From assembly GCA_027559495.1 (NCBI GenBank), contig JAMXSV010000020.1:1-64000 (forward strand): 64,000 nt of DNA, in the 5' to 3' direction. Source of the DNA: Aurifilum marmelostoma (taxonomy: Eukaryota > Ascomycota > Sordariomycetes > Diaporthales > Cryphonectriaceae). The notes under the pieces were generated by a model. It had not been told where the DNA came from. It made no database searches and was given only the letters and a program-made list of their open reading frames with translations. The position numbers were made by a program, and so were the translations under genes. Of this stretch, positions 12,006 to 24,920 are shown in pieces. Numbering within the stretch: the first letter of the stretch is position 1; each line of letters starts with the position of its first letter.

Positions 12006-13422
12006 TTGCATTGTGCGTATTTTCTATGTATACGCGAGAAGTTACAATACGCTCATACTGATTTGTCTAGTTGGCTTGACTCGTACGTATCGGACACAGC
12101 AATTTTGAAATGTTTCGGCTTTACTTCAATGAACTTTGGTATCCGCTACTGTCCGACTGAAGGAGGCCTCTCTTGTTCAAACCCGCCCACCCTCTTCGTG
12201 ACGCATCCTATTTCCGATTCCATCAAGGATCCGCAAACTCTAGTTTATCATTGTCCAAGTATCCACACGCTTGATCTGGCTGCTGATGACTATGGGCATC
12301 AGGAAAACACGAACAATCCTTATCAGCGTGCTGAACTCGAACACCGGTCCTCTCGCCCATGGTGCCGGGAATCACGCAACACTCAACGAGACTACAATAT
12401 CTCACTGTCTTCGAAGGATGTTTATGCCCACCTAGTCTCAGTATTGCCTATGTTCCCGAATTGGAATCTCTCACTATATTTCCGGGGATGCCGGAAGATT
12501 TCCACTACCAGTCTAACACAAGTTGTGGCCTATCTAATGGCTCGTTTCCTCTGCTAACAAAAATTTCCAATGCTCGGACTTGAAGGACATCGAATGGGTG
12601 CGATTCTCACGGCGACTGAAATGCCTCGCCGAATCACGAAAACGAAAGGTAGATCGCTGTGTCTGGCCAACACCACGAATTCAAGCAGCTATTCAACGGC
12701 CTTCGTACACCAACTGCCCCAGAAGCTTCATGATTGTTTGCTCTGTAATGCGGAAGGGAGTGTCCCGCTGGATTTTACGATTTCATGGAAAAGATGGGCC
12801 CGCAAATCCTTCATTGAAATCTGTCGACCTTGATGATCTTCGCATTAACAATGAGTACTGCCGTGTGTATCCACTCTATCGGCGAGCCTTCGTCTCTTTG
12901 GCCAAAACTTTCAAATTGTGTCAACACGCTCCCTATTCATGATCTGGAAAAATTTGCGACACTACCTAGTCAGAGACACCTCGGTGAAAATTAACCCCAA
13001 GCACGCCTCTTCGAAGTACAATTTTAAAGGTGTGCACCTCTGAAGACGTTTGACCAGCAGTGGGCCATTTCGTTTGGGTACCATCTACAATGACGCAACG
13101 CGCAGCGCTCAGTAAGTTTTATATTTGCATTGGCTATGACACAGCTTCCTTACTACCATCAACCCCATTAACGGTGCCCTATTATTCATTTGGCCCTCAC
13201 TAGAGCGGGTAACCTGGTCCGACGATGATCTCTCATATGTACAACTGTCAGAGTTTTCAATTCCGAAGTCCTACCTTTTACTAGGGAGTTCCTCTTCGGG
13301 AGCCCCCCGAAACATACTCGATTTTCCGCGAGGAGAAAGAACAAAGCAAGTGAAAGCACTGTTCGGCTTCATTGTCAAGAGTTCAGCTCGGAATGAACCC
13401 GAAACTCTTGACGAAGGATAGA
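12006..13422 (+). pseudogene. F-box/LRR-like protein remnant
   Basis: Leucine-rich-repeat-like segments occur in three frames: SIHTLDLAADDYG near 12265, RLQYLTVFEGCLCPPSLSI near 12385, VPELESLTIFPGMPEDFHY near 12453, and SFPLLTKIS near 12543. A later piece, FIWPSLERVTWSDDDLSYV near 13180, has the spacing of an F-box protein C-terminal repeat. At least two frameshifts separate these. It resembles the remnant at 8.5-10.1 kb, so the two may be duplicates. No clear F-box or start codon was found. Confidence 0.45.
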
Positions 13423-13932
13423 GTCTTGGCGTTATCCCGTGTGTGAAATCAGCCTGTTCCAGTGTATTCAGTTAAAGATAACCAATCAACGGCTAACCTA
13501 TATCTGCTGTGTTGGAGTGCTGGTATCTTCAGAAAATCTAGTGGAATCCAAAAATAAGTAAATAAAGGCTGACCCAGGTGCAAAATTGCTGCCTCAGGAC
13601 GGAAAATAAAGTATGTAGGTTTACATCCGCGTCAATCTCTGATCAAGGAAATTGGGTATCGGGAGATTCCCTTTCAGTGGACCTACAATGACCTCAAATC
13701 GCCCACTGGTACAGGGATTGACCCGGTAGCCACCAACCACAAGCCTTACTCGTCGCACAGCAGGGAAGCATCACAATGCATCATATAACCAAATACGGAC
13801 AAAAAACAAAACGACCGATTGTGTGGGGCCAGGAGACAGAGACAATTTGTGACAATAATACGGAGAGACGTACAAGGAGTCCTACATGAATTCGTGAGAT
13901 AGAAAACAAAGGAGAGGCAAATGACATTGGTA
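13423..13932. other. Intergenic, nothing recognised
   Basis: This lies between convergent remnants. It has A-rich stretches near 13540-13610 and 13800-13820 but no coding signal or matched repeat. Confidence 0.45.
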
Positions 13933-15269
13933 TCAGGTTTTGACTCGTACGGTTAAATCTAACGCTATGTCCAGGACCACCAAGGTCAAGGGAGAACAGT
14001 CACGTACCAAGCTCAGTTCGAGCGTCCACACTCGCCTGGCCCAGAGCTTCACTACGCTGAGGGCATGGTCTTGGTAGCTGGGAGTACTGCCTCGCTCCAT
14101 CCCACCAACACTTGCGCTGTGCAAGGGAATGACAAAATGAGTTCTGCAGCCCTCTTGTCAAAAGAATAAACGTACAGCAGGTTTTCCTCCAGAAAAGCAA
14201 CAACTTTTGTGCAGTGGCCATTTGTTGTTGGTCAACCGTGACCGGTCCGCATCTAACCCAAAATCTTGGCATCGTGGCAATCAATCATGAAGGTTCATGC
14301 TTACCCATTTGGGTGATTGATCCCCTGTCTTGAGCAGCACGAGAGCGATCGACGAGATGCAGCACCGCGAGGGTTCAAGTGCACGGTAGCCCCACGCGTC
14401 ATCCCGGTTAAATCCGGACATACACAACATGTCGATCAAATGTTGCTCCCAGCAACGTTATTCTCCCTTGATGCCGATTGCGCTGCAAGTATTAATATCA
14501 AGATTGAACGATTTTACAGAGGGTGCTTGATAGGAAAAGGAGGGTTTTAAGATGCGGAAATTGAGGTAGCAAAGACATACCTGCAGGGCGGTGAAAATAA
14601 GCTTCTTCTCCAAGAGTTGAACCCCTGCCTCGCGCTTCATATGTAACAAGACTTGATTCGCAATTCCTTGCTGGTCCGTGCCAGCACCCGACTTTGCCTC
14701 CGTCATCAGGGGGGATGACGAAGTATTCCATTTGCCTCCCTGAGCACAATGATTGCTTGCTTGCTTTCCAGTAGCGGGTTTTGATTCTGGGAGGCAAACT
14801 CCATTCCAGGGGGAGAACGACGGGAAGCCCGAGTCGAGGAAGCGACTGTTGCGCAGCGAGTAGACCAAGGGGTAGTCGCAGTACCGTAGAAATGTTCCTG
14901 CGAAACACGGAAAAATTCGAGGACATAGGCAAAGCAGTGGGGGTCGAACTGTTGGCCGTAAATCTGTGTTCAATCAACTATGAGATATACAGATAAGACT
15001 TACGTCGACAATGTAAACATCTTCTCCCTTCTTCTTCGTCGTATCCGCTTGAGCCGGCAACGCTCTGGCGGCTAAGCACACCAATCCGTTCGGGAACAAA
15101 CATAGCAGGACCGATTCAGGCAAGTTCGCGATCTTCTCGCGGTCCACCGAAAATCGGACCCCTCTCAAGTCGAGTTGCAACCGGGCCAGTAATTGCGGCT
15201 GGCCGGCGAGTTCAGACCCCCAGTCTGGGTCTGGGAAACTTGAGTGATGGGCGAGGCGGCGGTGGCCAT
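13933..15269 (-). pseudogene. Whi2-like BTB/POZ-domain protein, frameshifted
   Basis: Whi2-like proteins are BTB/KCTD-type regulators of stress response and growth under nutrient limitation. On the minus strand I read in order: LLARLQLDLRGVRFSVDR and LPESVLLCLFPNGL (BTB region), an intron at about 15000, EYFVIPPDD, HMKREAGVQLLEKK and IFTALQ, an intron, then LIDMLCMSGFNRDDAWGYRA and LEPSRCCISSIALVLLKTG, another intron, AQKLLLFWRK, and WARRVWTLELSLV. This order matches the family. I chose the start at 15269 (MATAASPITQ) because a TATA box lies 80 bases upstream; one frameshift then joins it to the BTB region. Further indels fall near 14760, 14470 and 14160. Confidence 0.78.
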
Positions 15270-15347
15270 GGGGGATAGTGGAGGGCACGTGTAGTGGTGG
15301 TTGGATGGAGAACCAACTCGGGCGCTTGACCAACGGCACCTGGCCCA

Positions 15348-15357
15348 CTTTATATAA
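15348..15357 (-). promoter_or_regulatory. TATA box of the Whi2-like gene
   Basis: TTATATAAAG on the minus strand, about 80 bases before the MATAAS start at 15269. It argues against the longer reading that would begin upstream of the TATA box. Confidence 0.55.
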
Positions 15358-15429
15358 TCCACTGGACCAACAATTTCCTTTTCCCACATAGGGACAAGCC
15401 ATAAAGATACCATAATGCAGCCATCGAGT

Positions 15430-16473
15430 ACCGCATAAAGGACCTAACGGAATCTAGATTTTTGTGAATAAATTGAAGTGCTGTAAGGGGTACGCAATGG
15501 TTCGAGAGTACGATATTGTATTAGATATTTTACTCCTATCCTATTACAGGTCTATACCAGTAGCTAGTCCACCCACAATCCATAGAACGGCTCATGATCT
15601 TGCTAAAGGTACAGCTAGTACGCAGCAAGCAAGCGTGTTTCTCTCTCGTCTGCGTGTACTGTATTGAGCTCTTAGATACAAGGCAAGACGCTTAAGAGTC
15701 GCAATGCGGTCCTGCACAGCTATTATCTCACATTACCACGCACGGAACATTCAGAATCCTTCGGTGGGATCTCTCACGGAGCAGGACACCGGTCTCATGC
15801 GACGAAATCCTCGGATAATACTATATATAACACTTGCCAGGTTTAATCGCGGAATTATGGATTCATACCAATTGAGTCACTGTATGTGCAAATGTCTGCT
15901 CATCCGGATTTGTATCCCAGATTTAACGAAATATAGTTGATTTTCTCCTACACGCTACACATGTCACTTTTTTTTGGAACCTGTACTTATTGTCTTTCAC
16001 CTAAAGGTATGTAGGCATTGTACAGGTAATCGTAATGAAAGGCATAATTGTGGTGCTGTCAAAGCTCGACAGACGAGCCCGCGCCCCTTTGTCGCCCAGT
16101 ACACTCCGCGGGTACACGACGCTTGTTACGAAATTCAAAGGAAAATTTCAATTTGGATCAATTGAAGAAGGCCTAGATAGATGACTAGCCTCGGTGGGCG
16201 ACCTAATACAAGTACATCGGACGCATTTAGTTGGGCGATAGGCTACAAGCACCTCGTGGCCGAGGAGTATGACGCATTATACCACCGTCCCCGGTTAAAC
16301 CCCGCATAACGGGAGTTCGGATTATCAATGTCGCTGCTCCCCAGTCGAAATGAAACTTCTAAGAAGAATTTCTTTGATTCTCCGCAATAGGCGCCCGCGC
16401 GTAGCTGACTGGAAAGCGCGCATATGGAGCTGCGAGCAATGATGGGTGAGCTCTGATAATGTACCTCTGAGGG
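15430..16473. other. Intergenic, nothing firm
   Basis: Short unlinked open frames only. A segment at about 15,966-16,090 shares TTATTGTCTTTCAC and a loose downstream similarity with about 21,435-21,535, possibly a dispersed repeat. The right end presumably holds the GST promoter. Confidence 0.35.
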
Positions 16474-16480
16474 TATAAAA
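16474..16480 (+). promoter_or_regulatory. TATA box of the GST gene
   Basis: TATAAAA about 60 bases upstream of the ATG at 16535. Confidence 0.55.
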
Positions 16481-16534
16481 CCCATCAAATTGGTCCAAAA
16501 ACCAACAAAGTAATTCAGTGAATTCCTCATTATC

Positions 16535-17390
16535 ATGGGTGCCACTGGAGAACCCAATTATCTTCTACGATCTGGTTAGCGCTAAAGGGACCTCATTCTC
16601 TGCAAGCCTATACAAGACGAGGTAGGATTATTATTTGTGGTCCAGATATATAAAACTAATGACGAATAAAACTACATAGATTGTCTTTGAATTATAAGGG
16701 CTTACCTTACTGCGTAGAGTATGTTCATTCCCTGACATCGAGCCAAGAATGAAGGAGTTGGGGCGTTACTCCAGTATCCGATACCTACCCACGCTATACA
16801 CTACCAGGTAAGTTTTCCTGCGTAGGTCGTCAAGATGATAAGCATGGTGATTTGTTCTTTTTCAGTGATTGCTGATCCATCGGACGACCCTAACGGCAAG
16901 CCACGATCTACGTTTCAGACTCGTTCAAAATCGCACTGTACCTAGACGACAAATATCCTGCACCAAAGTACCCAGTGATTTTCGGCGCCTCATACCCGCT
17001 CGTTACAGCACTTGATCATGTCCCAATACTTCCCGACCATATCTGCCTGTGTTGGGCCAATTTTTTTGCCAGATATGCCCCCACCTCCTCGATGCTCGAT
17101 CCGCGGAGTTCTTTAAACGTACGGAGGAGAAACTAAATCAACCACTTCGGACGACGTAGCTGCTCATAAATGGGAAGAAGCACGTAAAAAATTCGTAGCA
17201 TTCAGCAAAACTAGTGCCAACTCAACGACAGAACTGAAAAACGAAGGACCATTCATTACGGGCAAGATTGTTTCGTTCCTAGACTTTGCTCGGAGGGTTG
17301 TATTATTGGATCAAAAACATAGAAGGAGAGGATTCGACCCGTTTGAAAGAGTTATTAGAATGGGAGGATGGAAGGTGGGGAAAACACTAA
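16535..17390 (+). pseudogene. Glutathione S-transferase, frameshifted
   Basis: Cytosolic detoxifying enzyme. The thioredoxin-like N-terminal domain reads NPIIFYDLVSAKGT, then after a 58-base intron (16622-16679) LSLNYKGLPYCVEYV and FPDIEPRMKELG, then VTPVSDTYPRYTLP. After a second intron (16808-16865) comes IADPSDDPNGKP, then VSDSFKIALYLDDKYPAPKY. The all-helical C-terminal domain includes QYFPTISACVGP, SAEFFKRTEEKLNQ, WEEARKKFVAFSKT, NEGPFITGKIVSFLDFALGG and LKELLEWEDGRWGKH before the stop. Family, order and length (about 250 residues) fit a basidiomycete GST. Frameshifts lie just after the start, after GKP and in the ASYPLVT region. Confidence 0.85.
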
Positions 17391-18534
17391 CAAGCAATCC
17401 GAGAGATCGAGAACGCATCCTTTCAGGTCAACTGATATAGATACAACAAGAAATGTTTTTTGAATATTAGAACTATCGTCGTGTCTTAACATCGCGTTAT
17501 CTTGTCATCGAGGCAATCGCGCAAGCCAGACCGTCCACAGTCGATGCTATTGTCCAATTTCGGAGCTCCGAGGTGTAAAAAAGGAGGGTAGTACCGATTC
17601 GGGTAGGCTTGGATCGAATCACTTTGCGAGCGCTTCGAGACCAAAACTCATTCAGCATTGAGTGCGTTCATCGCTAGACTACCACCATATTCTTCATAAG
17701 GTTCGCACGACTTGCAACAAAAGCAAATTCAATCGATTTGTATTTTGTGACCATTTCGTCCTCCGGGTCTCCAACGCTGGGCAGTGGTCGGGACTAATAA
17801 AAATACCACGGGTCTGGTCTCGGTGATCAACCGGAGGTCTTTCAAGAAGTTCACCGTGAAATTGATGGAGGCCGCTGGTCATCATGGCCATAAGCGGTCA
17901 GCTTGATCTGCCCCACCACACTTGCGTAACATTCATTCTCTTCGCCAATGACTGGTGTACCCATCACAAACCCCAAGACTACACAAGAACGAACTTACCA
18001 GCGAGGGATTGGATTTCTGTCGATAAAACAAAAGTCCCGAAACTGAATGGGTCAATGCCGATAAATTTTTGGTCCGTAAATTGTGCCATGACGGTGGCGA
18101 GCAGGTACCTTCGAGGCTTGACTCTATGGCTAGAGGCTCCTGCTGCTAAACTTACATCTATCTACCAGAAGAATCCCTTACTATGGAATGAGGTGCTTTG
18201 TATCAGATAATATGTCCAGTGTTTCGGCTTATTCTGCAGCGTCATGACGTCACCTTGGTCGTCACACATCTGGGTCTGTGCCGTTGCTTTCGTCGTCTAA
18301 TGGAGCCAAAGATTAAAATGATGAGCTCATTTCACCACACTCGGCTAAGAAAAAATTCAAGAGCCACTCACCTCGCGAGTTCAAGCAACGTTTGTCGCCG
18401 CGCGCATTGGGGGGTTCTGGGAATCTCGAACTCAATGGCGTATACCCAACAGATCCCTAGAGACCTGGCAGCTACTTTAAATCCACGATCTTGGGGGCTT
18501 GGGGGCAATATATTCATTCCCTTTCATTGCCTTC
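17391..18534. other. No recognised gene
   Basis: Open stretches at 17694-17891 (minus) and 17884-18210 and 18198-18545 (plus) have no motif I recognise. Part of the right end must be the promoter and leader of the PHO84-like gene. Confidence 0.35.
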
Positions 18535-20530
18535 ATGCCCACTGAGGTTGAGCGACCGGGGACTCGTACTGATCCCAATCGACTTGGGGCTAGCCTGCAG
18601 GAGATTGAACATGATCACCGCCCTCGCTTTTGTCCTCAATCGTGTCGAGTTGCGTCTACTTCTTATCGCTGGTGTTGGGTTCTTCCTTGATGGTAAGGAC
18701 TACAGCAGTGATTCAGACCTGTAAGGTTAACAGTCATATAGCCTACGACCTCTTTATCATCAACCAGGTCGCACTGATGCTGCAATACCGTTACTACGGT
18801 GGTCACAGTCTCCCGTCAAATCTCGAAGGGTTTATCAAGGCAAGCGCCAATATTGGTGCAGTGGCCGGCCAATTTTTTGTTCGGTTACTTGGCCGACTCG
18901 TGGGGTCGCAAAGCAGTTTGTGAGTGTACTTGCGTGGTTCGACTATGTTAGTCCGCTGGAACCGTTAAACAGACGGCAAAGAACTTTTTGCTCATTATCT
19001 TTACCGCGACAATTATGTGTATCTCTGTTCCCTCTTACCTTGGTGGACATGGTTAGTGTGGCTCGCTCGGCTTAACAGCTCTATCGATAATTAACATCAT
19101 CATATGCCCAGGGTCCTTATTTGGGTTGGTGTATCCCGTATCATTCTCGGCATCGGCGTGGGGGAGGATTATCCAATGTCTCCCGCCGTTACCGGAGACC
19201 GCGCTTCTCTCCGCAAGCGGGGCAAATCACATGCCTGATCTATGTCTTTTTCCAACCAAGGCTGCGAGATCCTTTGTCGGAAGTCTTGTCACGATGATCG
19301 TCCTTGCATGCTTCAAGACGGGTATCGACTCTCATGGCCACATCAACCAGGTTGACGCGGGTGAGTTTACTCACTAATATATACCGTTCAAGGCTAAAAT
19401 CCTGGTACAGTATGGCGCAGTAGTGTTGGTCTCTCCACTCATCCCGGCATTTGGTACACTATACCAACGATTTATACGTGCCCGAGTCTGCTCGTTTTAA
19501 TAAAACACGCAGCCCTGAAGCAGACGAAGCCCAGAAAGGAGAAGCTGAAAAAAAAGGCAATACGCAAGTCAACAAACGGGTCGAGTCTAGGTCATCTTCC
19601 GCGACGACTCGGAATGTTTCGCCACCTCAAGCGGAAATGGTCGAAATCAATAAAAAGGCCCAGATTCATGAGTTTTTGATTTATATTTCCGAGTGGCGCC
19701 ACGCAAGGAATTGCTCATAGGGCACCGCGCTCTCATGGTTTTTGGTCGATATAGCGTTTTATGGCATTAATCTTAATACAAACGTCGTTCTCCACAGATT
19801 GGATTCGATGGCTCCGGGAACAATGCGTGGCACAAGATTTTCGCATTGCGACTGGCAACTTGATCGTTACCTCCCTCGGATTTGTCCCAGGATACTACGT
19901 TTCCGTTCTCACTGTCGAATACCTTGGTCGCAAGTTCATTCAAATAATGGGCTTCATTATGAGCTCTCTGTTCCGTAGGATCCTCTGTAGCGCTGGATGG
20001 TGCGAGATACTAACTTGGGTCGTGCGCATATAGTCGGCATTCTCGCTGGAAAGTTTTTACACGCTCTCCCCTGCGGCCTTCATCGTATGCTTCGCATTCA
20101 TGCAATTATTCTTCAATTTTGGCGCGAACACAACAACCTATGTGAGTCCCACAGAGATTAACCCCGTTTATCACTTACTAGTAACGATATTCCCAGATGT
20201 ATCCCGCTGAGCTCTTTCAACAACGCTATCGCGCTTTTCCTGTAGTATCTCCGCCGCACTCGGAAAAGCGGGTGCAATAATCTCCAGCCTCGCATTCAAC
20301 TCGCTCAGCAAAGACATCGGCACCCCCGCTGTCTTTGTGGAGTACGTCCCGCCACCCCTCATGTGTAAATAGATGCTAATAGCGCTTTTTTTAGTCTTTT
20401 TGTGGGCTGTAACTTACTCGGAGCATTCATCACACTTGTGTGCACTCCCCGAGGTAGAGTGGACGACCCAGATATTATTGAGCTCGAAGAACGGAGGATT
20501 TCAAGGGAGAGCTACCGAGCTCACCACTAA
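18535..20530 (+). pseudogene. PHO84-type phosphate:H+ symporter (MFS), frameshifted
   Basis: Twelve-helix plasma-membrane transporter for inorganic phosphate. From MPTEVERPG the order is: LLIAGVGFFLD, a 49-base intron (18693-18741), AYDLFIINQVALMLQYRYY, GFIKASANIGAVAGQFFFGY with LADSWGRKA, RIILGIGVGEDYPMSPAVTG (the family's GGDYP signature here reads GEDYP), SFVGSLVTMIVLACFKTGID, VWRIVLG-like DNA, LPESARFNKTR, a Ser/Arg-rich central loop, then ALSWFLVDIAFYGINLN, NAWHKIFALATGNLIV, AFMQLFFNFGANTTTYMYPA, ISAALGKAGAIISS and the tail VDDPDIIELEERRISRESYR. Segment order and C-terminal tail fit the PHO84 group. Several single-base shifts interrupt the frame. Confidence 0.85.
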
Positions 20531-21719
20531 GAATTTTTATTATAACGATTACTTCAATCAAACCTGTAGTTGCTCTTTCAGTTCTGTAGCCTGTTTTGCA
20601 GTTCTTCATGATTTTTATTTATTTTAAGTTGTATAATAATGACGAAATGAATGCTGCAAAAACGATATTAGGCATGTCGCATTGGAGTGAAGGATGTAAC
20701 CGGAGCTCGTGCTTTTTGAATAACTCTGGGTCTGAACCGCCCATTGATTCCCGGAAAAAGTGGTAGAAGCATGGGTGTTGGAACGAAAAAGAGGGTGCAT
20801 AAACCCAGCACTACCATGGAATCAACACTGGTTTGACTAGGTCATATGCATCAAGGTTTTTCGATAAAAGCCAAAGTTAGTGAATTCAAGTATCTCTTAC
20901 TCAAATCAGAACAAGCCTCGGCGAACTCCACACAGCTGTTAGTCAGCCAGCACATTTCTTAGTGAATAATATATGTGTAGGATAGCCACCCAAAACAGCC
21001 AAAATGCCGGATGACTAATCGTCTTGTAAGGCTCACGGAGACTTGCCGAGGGTGGCCATCGTACTATGGTACTCTCAGTCATTTACACATACCAAGTGAA
21101 GCTTTTGATCAGATAAGACAAGGTCGTAGCCATTCTACCTGAGTGTATTTAGTTAAATAGATAGTACTGACCTTCGATGAGTAATGGGTGTGACGGACTA
21201 TGTGAAAACAAATACAGCCTGCGACTGTCTTGCATTGGTGGAATGAGCCCGTATTAAGCGATGAATTCAGGTCACTTAATTCACAAAAAATGTCAAATTG
21301 CTCATCTTGATGTTCGCAACTTGCGGCAAGCTATTGTATGCAAACCAAAGTAACATGGTACACCATGAAAGATCTGAGCATACATTGAAGATGTAACAAG
21401 CTCTTGCTGCCCAAGGTTCAGGGGCTCATGGCAATTTTTTTTTCCGGAGTTTATTGTCTTTCACCATGTGGTATGTAAGACATATCTATCTAACTATGTC
21501 CTGTGCCAGGCCCTCCAAAGCCCGACGGACGAAGATACCCCCCCCCCGCCGTCCACGCCTTCCTCGCTATGTTTTTCAGGAGCAACACCGAGCAGCAGTC
21601 AGTGTACATGTGTTTCCTTGGGTATGATCCCCATATGTAGGCGCCCCTCGTGGTCTCGACTTATCTCCTCACTCCGCCCCCTTCCCCCAGTCCTGCTATC
21701 CCCCTAACTAGTCCCTACT
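20531..21719. other. Intergenic, nothing recognised
   Basis: Mixed-composition DNA with T-rich runs near 21435 and a C run near 21538-21547. The open frame at 21468-21707 is Ser/Pro-rich low complexity and not convincing. Confidence 0.4.
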
Positions 21720-21900
21720 ATGGTTCAGGTGTAAATATAAATGCAGTGTTTGAAGCGATAACTGAGCCAGATAAACACGAGTTGAGAGGTGAAAACCGCA
21801 GTGAAGACTGTCGGTCCAAATTCATTGGTTTATATACTAATTCACAACATTTATCTCCGAGGCGTAGAATGTTCGGAGTACATTCGATAGATGGAATGTG
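21720..21900 (-). repeat. Promoter- or LTR-like repeat, inverted copy A
   Basis: The reverse complement matches 29,165-29,345 over about 175 bases. A perfect 25-base core lies at 21,792-21,816, with TATATAAA on the minus strand (21,829-21,836) on its upstream side. TATA box plus conserved leader suggest a duplicated promoter or a solo LTR. No clear gene follows on the minus strand. Confidence 0.65.
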
Positions 21901-22118
21901 AGATACACTTACAAGAGACGAAGCAATGAAGAAATAATGCACAGCTACATGTACGAGAAAAGAATACATGAGAAAGAATGCGCAGCATATATGAAGGAGA
22001 GTTATCATAACGTCGATATAAAAGCAATGTCACATTCAATAGAAAGTTGCCTGTTGCCTAAAGTAAGAGAGCTGTTGGGATGTCGCTTGATTGACGACCC
22101 GTTCAGCTTGGTATAATC

Positions 22119-23471
22119 GTCTTGTAGGCTTCATCGTCGCAGCCCTTCATATGGACATCACTACCGCCTCGATTTCAAGACCCTTGGCCACCATCCGGTG
22201 GATATTGGCGGATCCTGCACGACATTTATCAGTGCCGACTTCGTGATGGCGCAATAGTAGCAGTCAAAGTTGGGAGACCTCACCACGGCTTTGAGGAGGA
22301 AGATTCAAACACGCAACAGGCGAGTGAATTTACATTTTCTTGTAGCACTGTTTATCAAATAATCGCATTTGCCCTCCAGAAAATTCAGAGAATGCTTGGC
22401 ATCTGGGCGAAACGCCCACCCGAATGTGGTTCAGTTAATTGGAGGGGCATTTCTTCAAACGCGCATCGCTGCAGTGTATGGATGGCTCGAATACGGAGGC
22501 ATAATAGAATACCTGAAACGGCATGCTGATGTAGATCGCTACCAGATGGTGAGCTAGTAATTCGGTTCCAAAACCATTCGTGAAACGTTTAGTCTTGTCT
22601 GTTTGTCTGTCTACATGTTAGAGCACCCAGATATGCGAAGGAGTGGGTTTATTTACACGATAATGGAATTGTCAGGATCCCCTCGTTTCTGCTTATATTC
22701 GCTTCTGACATACTAGTTGTTAGATACACAACAGCCTGAAAGGTGTAAGTTATACGCTACGGAGGTGTCTTAACATCGGCTTGGGGGCAGGCATGCATTT
22801 ACTTCAAGATTACGTTTAGACCAATATTCTGGTCTCAAGCGACGGAGGGCCCAGATACGTCTATCTTACTACATCTGCCAAGTCTGGAAGACGATGCGGT
22901 AGATGGGAAGGTTCCCAGGTATAAGTATACGTTGGGCGGTGAGTCTCTTCCGCATGATTGTGACTTGATGTATTACTGAAAACACTTACAGGCACCTGAG
23001 TTACTATTAGCGGAATCTGAAGGAACATTTGCGAGCGACGTATGCACTTGGTATGGTATGTCACTTGCGCATTGCCATTATTTGATCCTTCTCTTACACT
23101 CTGGGAAGACAATCTTGTGCTAGTAAATTTTTACGTTCCCAATAAGCATGGTAAATTGATGTATGCACTCGCTAGTAGGAAACGGTAACTATGGCCATTC
23201 CGTATAAAGAGCACAGAGGGATACACAGGTGGTGGTCAAGATTATGAATCGAGGCGTTCACCAAGACCAAGGGACGATACCGGAAACATATGCTGGGAAC
23301 GCGCTCTGGGATCTCTTATGCAGCTGCTGGTCGTTTGATCCAGAAGACCGCCCAAGCGCAGCGCAGATTCGAGACAGGGTGAGTGCTCAAACCACGTCTC
23401 TAACAAATTCCAGAATAGCTAAATTACTTAACCAAACAAAAAATTCAATCTCAGCTATGTACACTGTTTAA
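22119..23471 (+). pseudogene. Kinase domain A of unit 1 (degenerate)
   Basis: Tyrosine-kinase-like fold of the type expanded in Rhizoctonia. Exons show YQCRLRDGAIVAVKVGRPHH (Lys of the VAVK motif), HPNVVQLIGG, AAVYGWLEYGGIIEYLKRH, DRYQM, QICEGVG, NILVSSDGGP, APELLLAESEGTFASDV, and WDLLCSCWSFDPEDRPSA. Where DFG is expected the sequence reads LTTSAKSG, so the metal-binding Asp is absent. The catalytic loop after GIV is not recognisable. Introns of 50-60 bases occur at about 22320-22380, 22550-22620, 22940-22990 and 23050-23230. Likely a pseudokinase, or a decayed gene; followed directly by domain B. Confidence 0.7.
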
Positions 23472-23589
23472 AATGCCAGGTGAGGCAACGTTCGAGCCAC
23501 AGAGCCTCTGGGGCTAACGCTAATTTGCGGATGTGGTAGCCCTTCGACTCGTAGTCACCGAAGCCACAGTGAGTTCTCAAGCATTCATA

Positions 23590-24920
23590 CTCTTCTAGTC
23601 TGAAATCTCGCTTATAGCGCATACAAGACCTCGTCACATACTTCACGAAGCGGGGTCTCACAGACTATACGGCTTTGTTGAAGTCAGCAAATATCACCGC
23701 GACGACACCATTCGCTGACACGACATTAGCAAACGTGTACAAGTCCAACCTACCAAATCAAGATTACATAGCAGTAAAATGCGTGAAGCACGTTACTCCG
23801 CACAAGAAGCTCAAGGTGCGGTTGTTTATCGTCATTTTCCAGTTGGATCAGGATTAACAAAAGTAAAGCGCCGCGCGCGAACTATCTTGTTGGTCCTCCC
23901 ACAAACACGAAAATATCCTGCCTGTCCTTGGTTTTGCCGTTGTCAGAGGTGATCTTGCCATGGTCTCTCCTTGGATGAGCAACGGATGTGTCACCGAGTA
24001 CGTTTGTAACCAACCCAGGTTGCAATCACGTTGCGTTAGTGAGTCCGCAGGCATTTTTTTCGGCCCTACTATTCGAGATACTTAACCTACCCCAACTTAT
24101 TCACCATAGTGTACCCAACTCTCCCGGGCCATTGCGTACCTACACGAACACAATGTGGTGAGCTGATTTAGAAGATCTAGCGTCAAGAATGTTAACGCGA
24201 TGATAATATACGTTGGTGCATGGCGATATCAAAGGCGTAAGTCCCCCGTACGAAAAGTTTTTGCAAGTGTTAACGTCATTCTCTTTCCACAGCCCAATGT
24301 CCTTGTTTCCGATTCGGGTATAGTCAAAATAACCGATTTCGGCGTATCCATCATGGATCACAAGGAGGTCGAATTTTCCGCGACTTCAACCTCGCGTGGT
24401 ACCCAAAAATGGCAGGCAAGCAAACCCCTAATTGACAATCAGCCTCCATGGGGTCTGACGGACGAGAGGCAGGCTCAGAGATTTTACTAGGGGACACCGA
24501 TAGTACGAAAGAAGGATGTGTATGCACTTGGGATGGTTCGTGACACAACAGTCATTTATGGGATAAGGACTAACACTCATCACATCAGACATTGACGGTG
24601 GGTTCAACCTCCGCCTAATCGCGCAACCGGAATCTACCAAGCTAAATTATTGATTTTAGGAGATTTACACAGGACAGCCACCCTATGGGTCATTACAGTG
24701 GTCCGGAAAAGCGATGATCGATGTTATAAACGGAAAACAAGGCCATCTCGCCCAATCCAACTACCGCCCGACAACAGTGGAAACAGACTGTGGGAGCTGA
24801 TGAATGATTGTTGGGCGACAAATGCTAGCGAGCGGCCATCATCGGGGAAGTTTACGAACGGGTGGGTCAACTTTACCATCTATTTTTTGTTCAGTTCTAA
24901 TAATAATTTAGCTGAAGGAG
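23590..24920 (+). pseudogene. Kinase domain B of unit 1 (HGD and DFG present)
   Basis: Reads LVTYFTKRGLTDYTALLKSA, then TLANVYKSNLPNQDYIAVKC (VAVK-type Lys), VLGFAVVRGDLAMVSPWMSN, an intron, HGDIKG (about 24218-24235), an intron, PNVLVSDSGIVKITDFGVSI (DFG at 24334-24342), GTQKWQ, and LWELMNDCWATNASERPSSG. Unlike domain A it keeps the HGD and DFG Asp residues and so could be an active Ser/Thr or dual-specificity kinase. There is no obvious ATG before LVTYF, so it may be the second domain of one protein with domain A. Indels occur near 23870 and 24440. Confidence 0.72.

Noticed and set aside
15966..21535. Possible dispersed repeat at 15,966-16,090 and 21,435-21,535
   Set aside because: The exact match is only 14 bases with loose similarity after it; too weak to call beyond a note.
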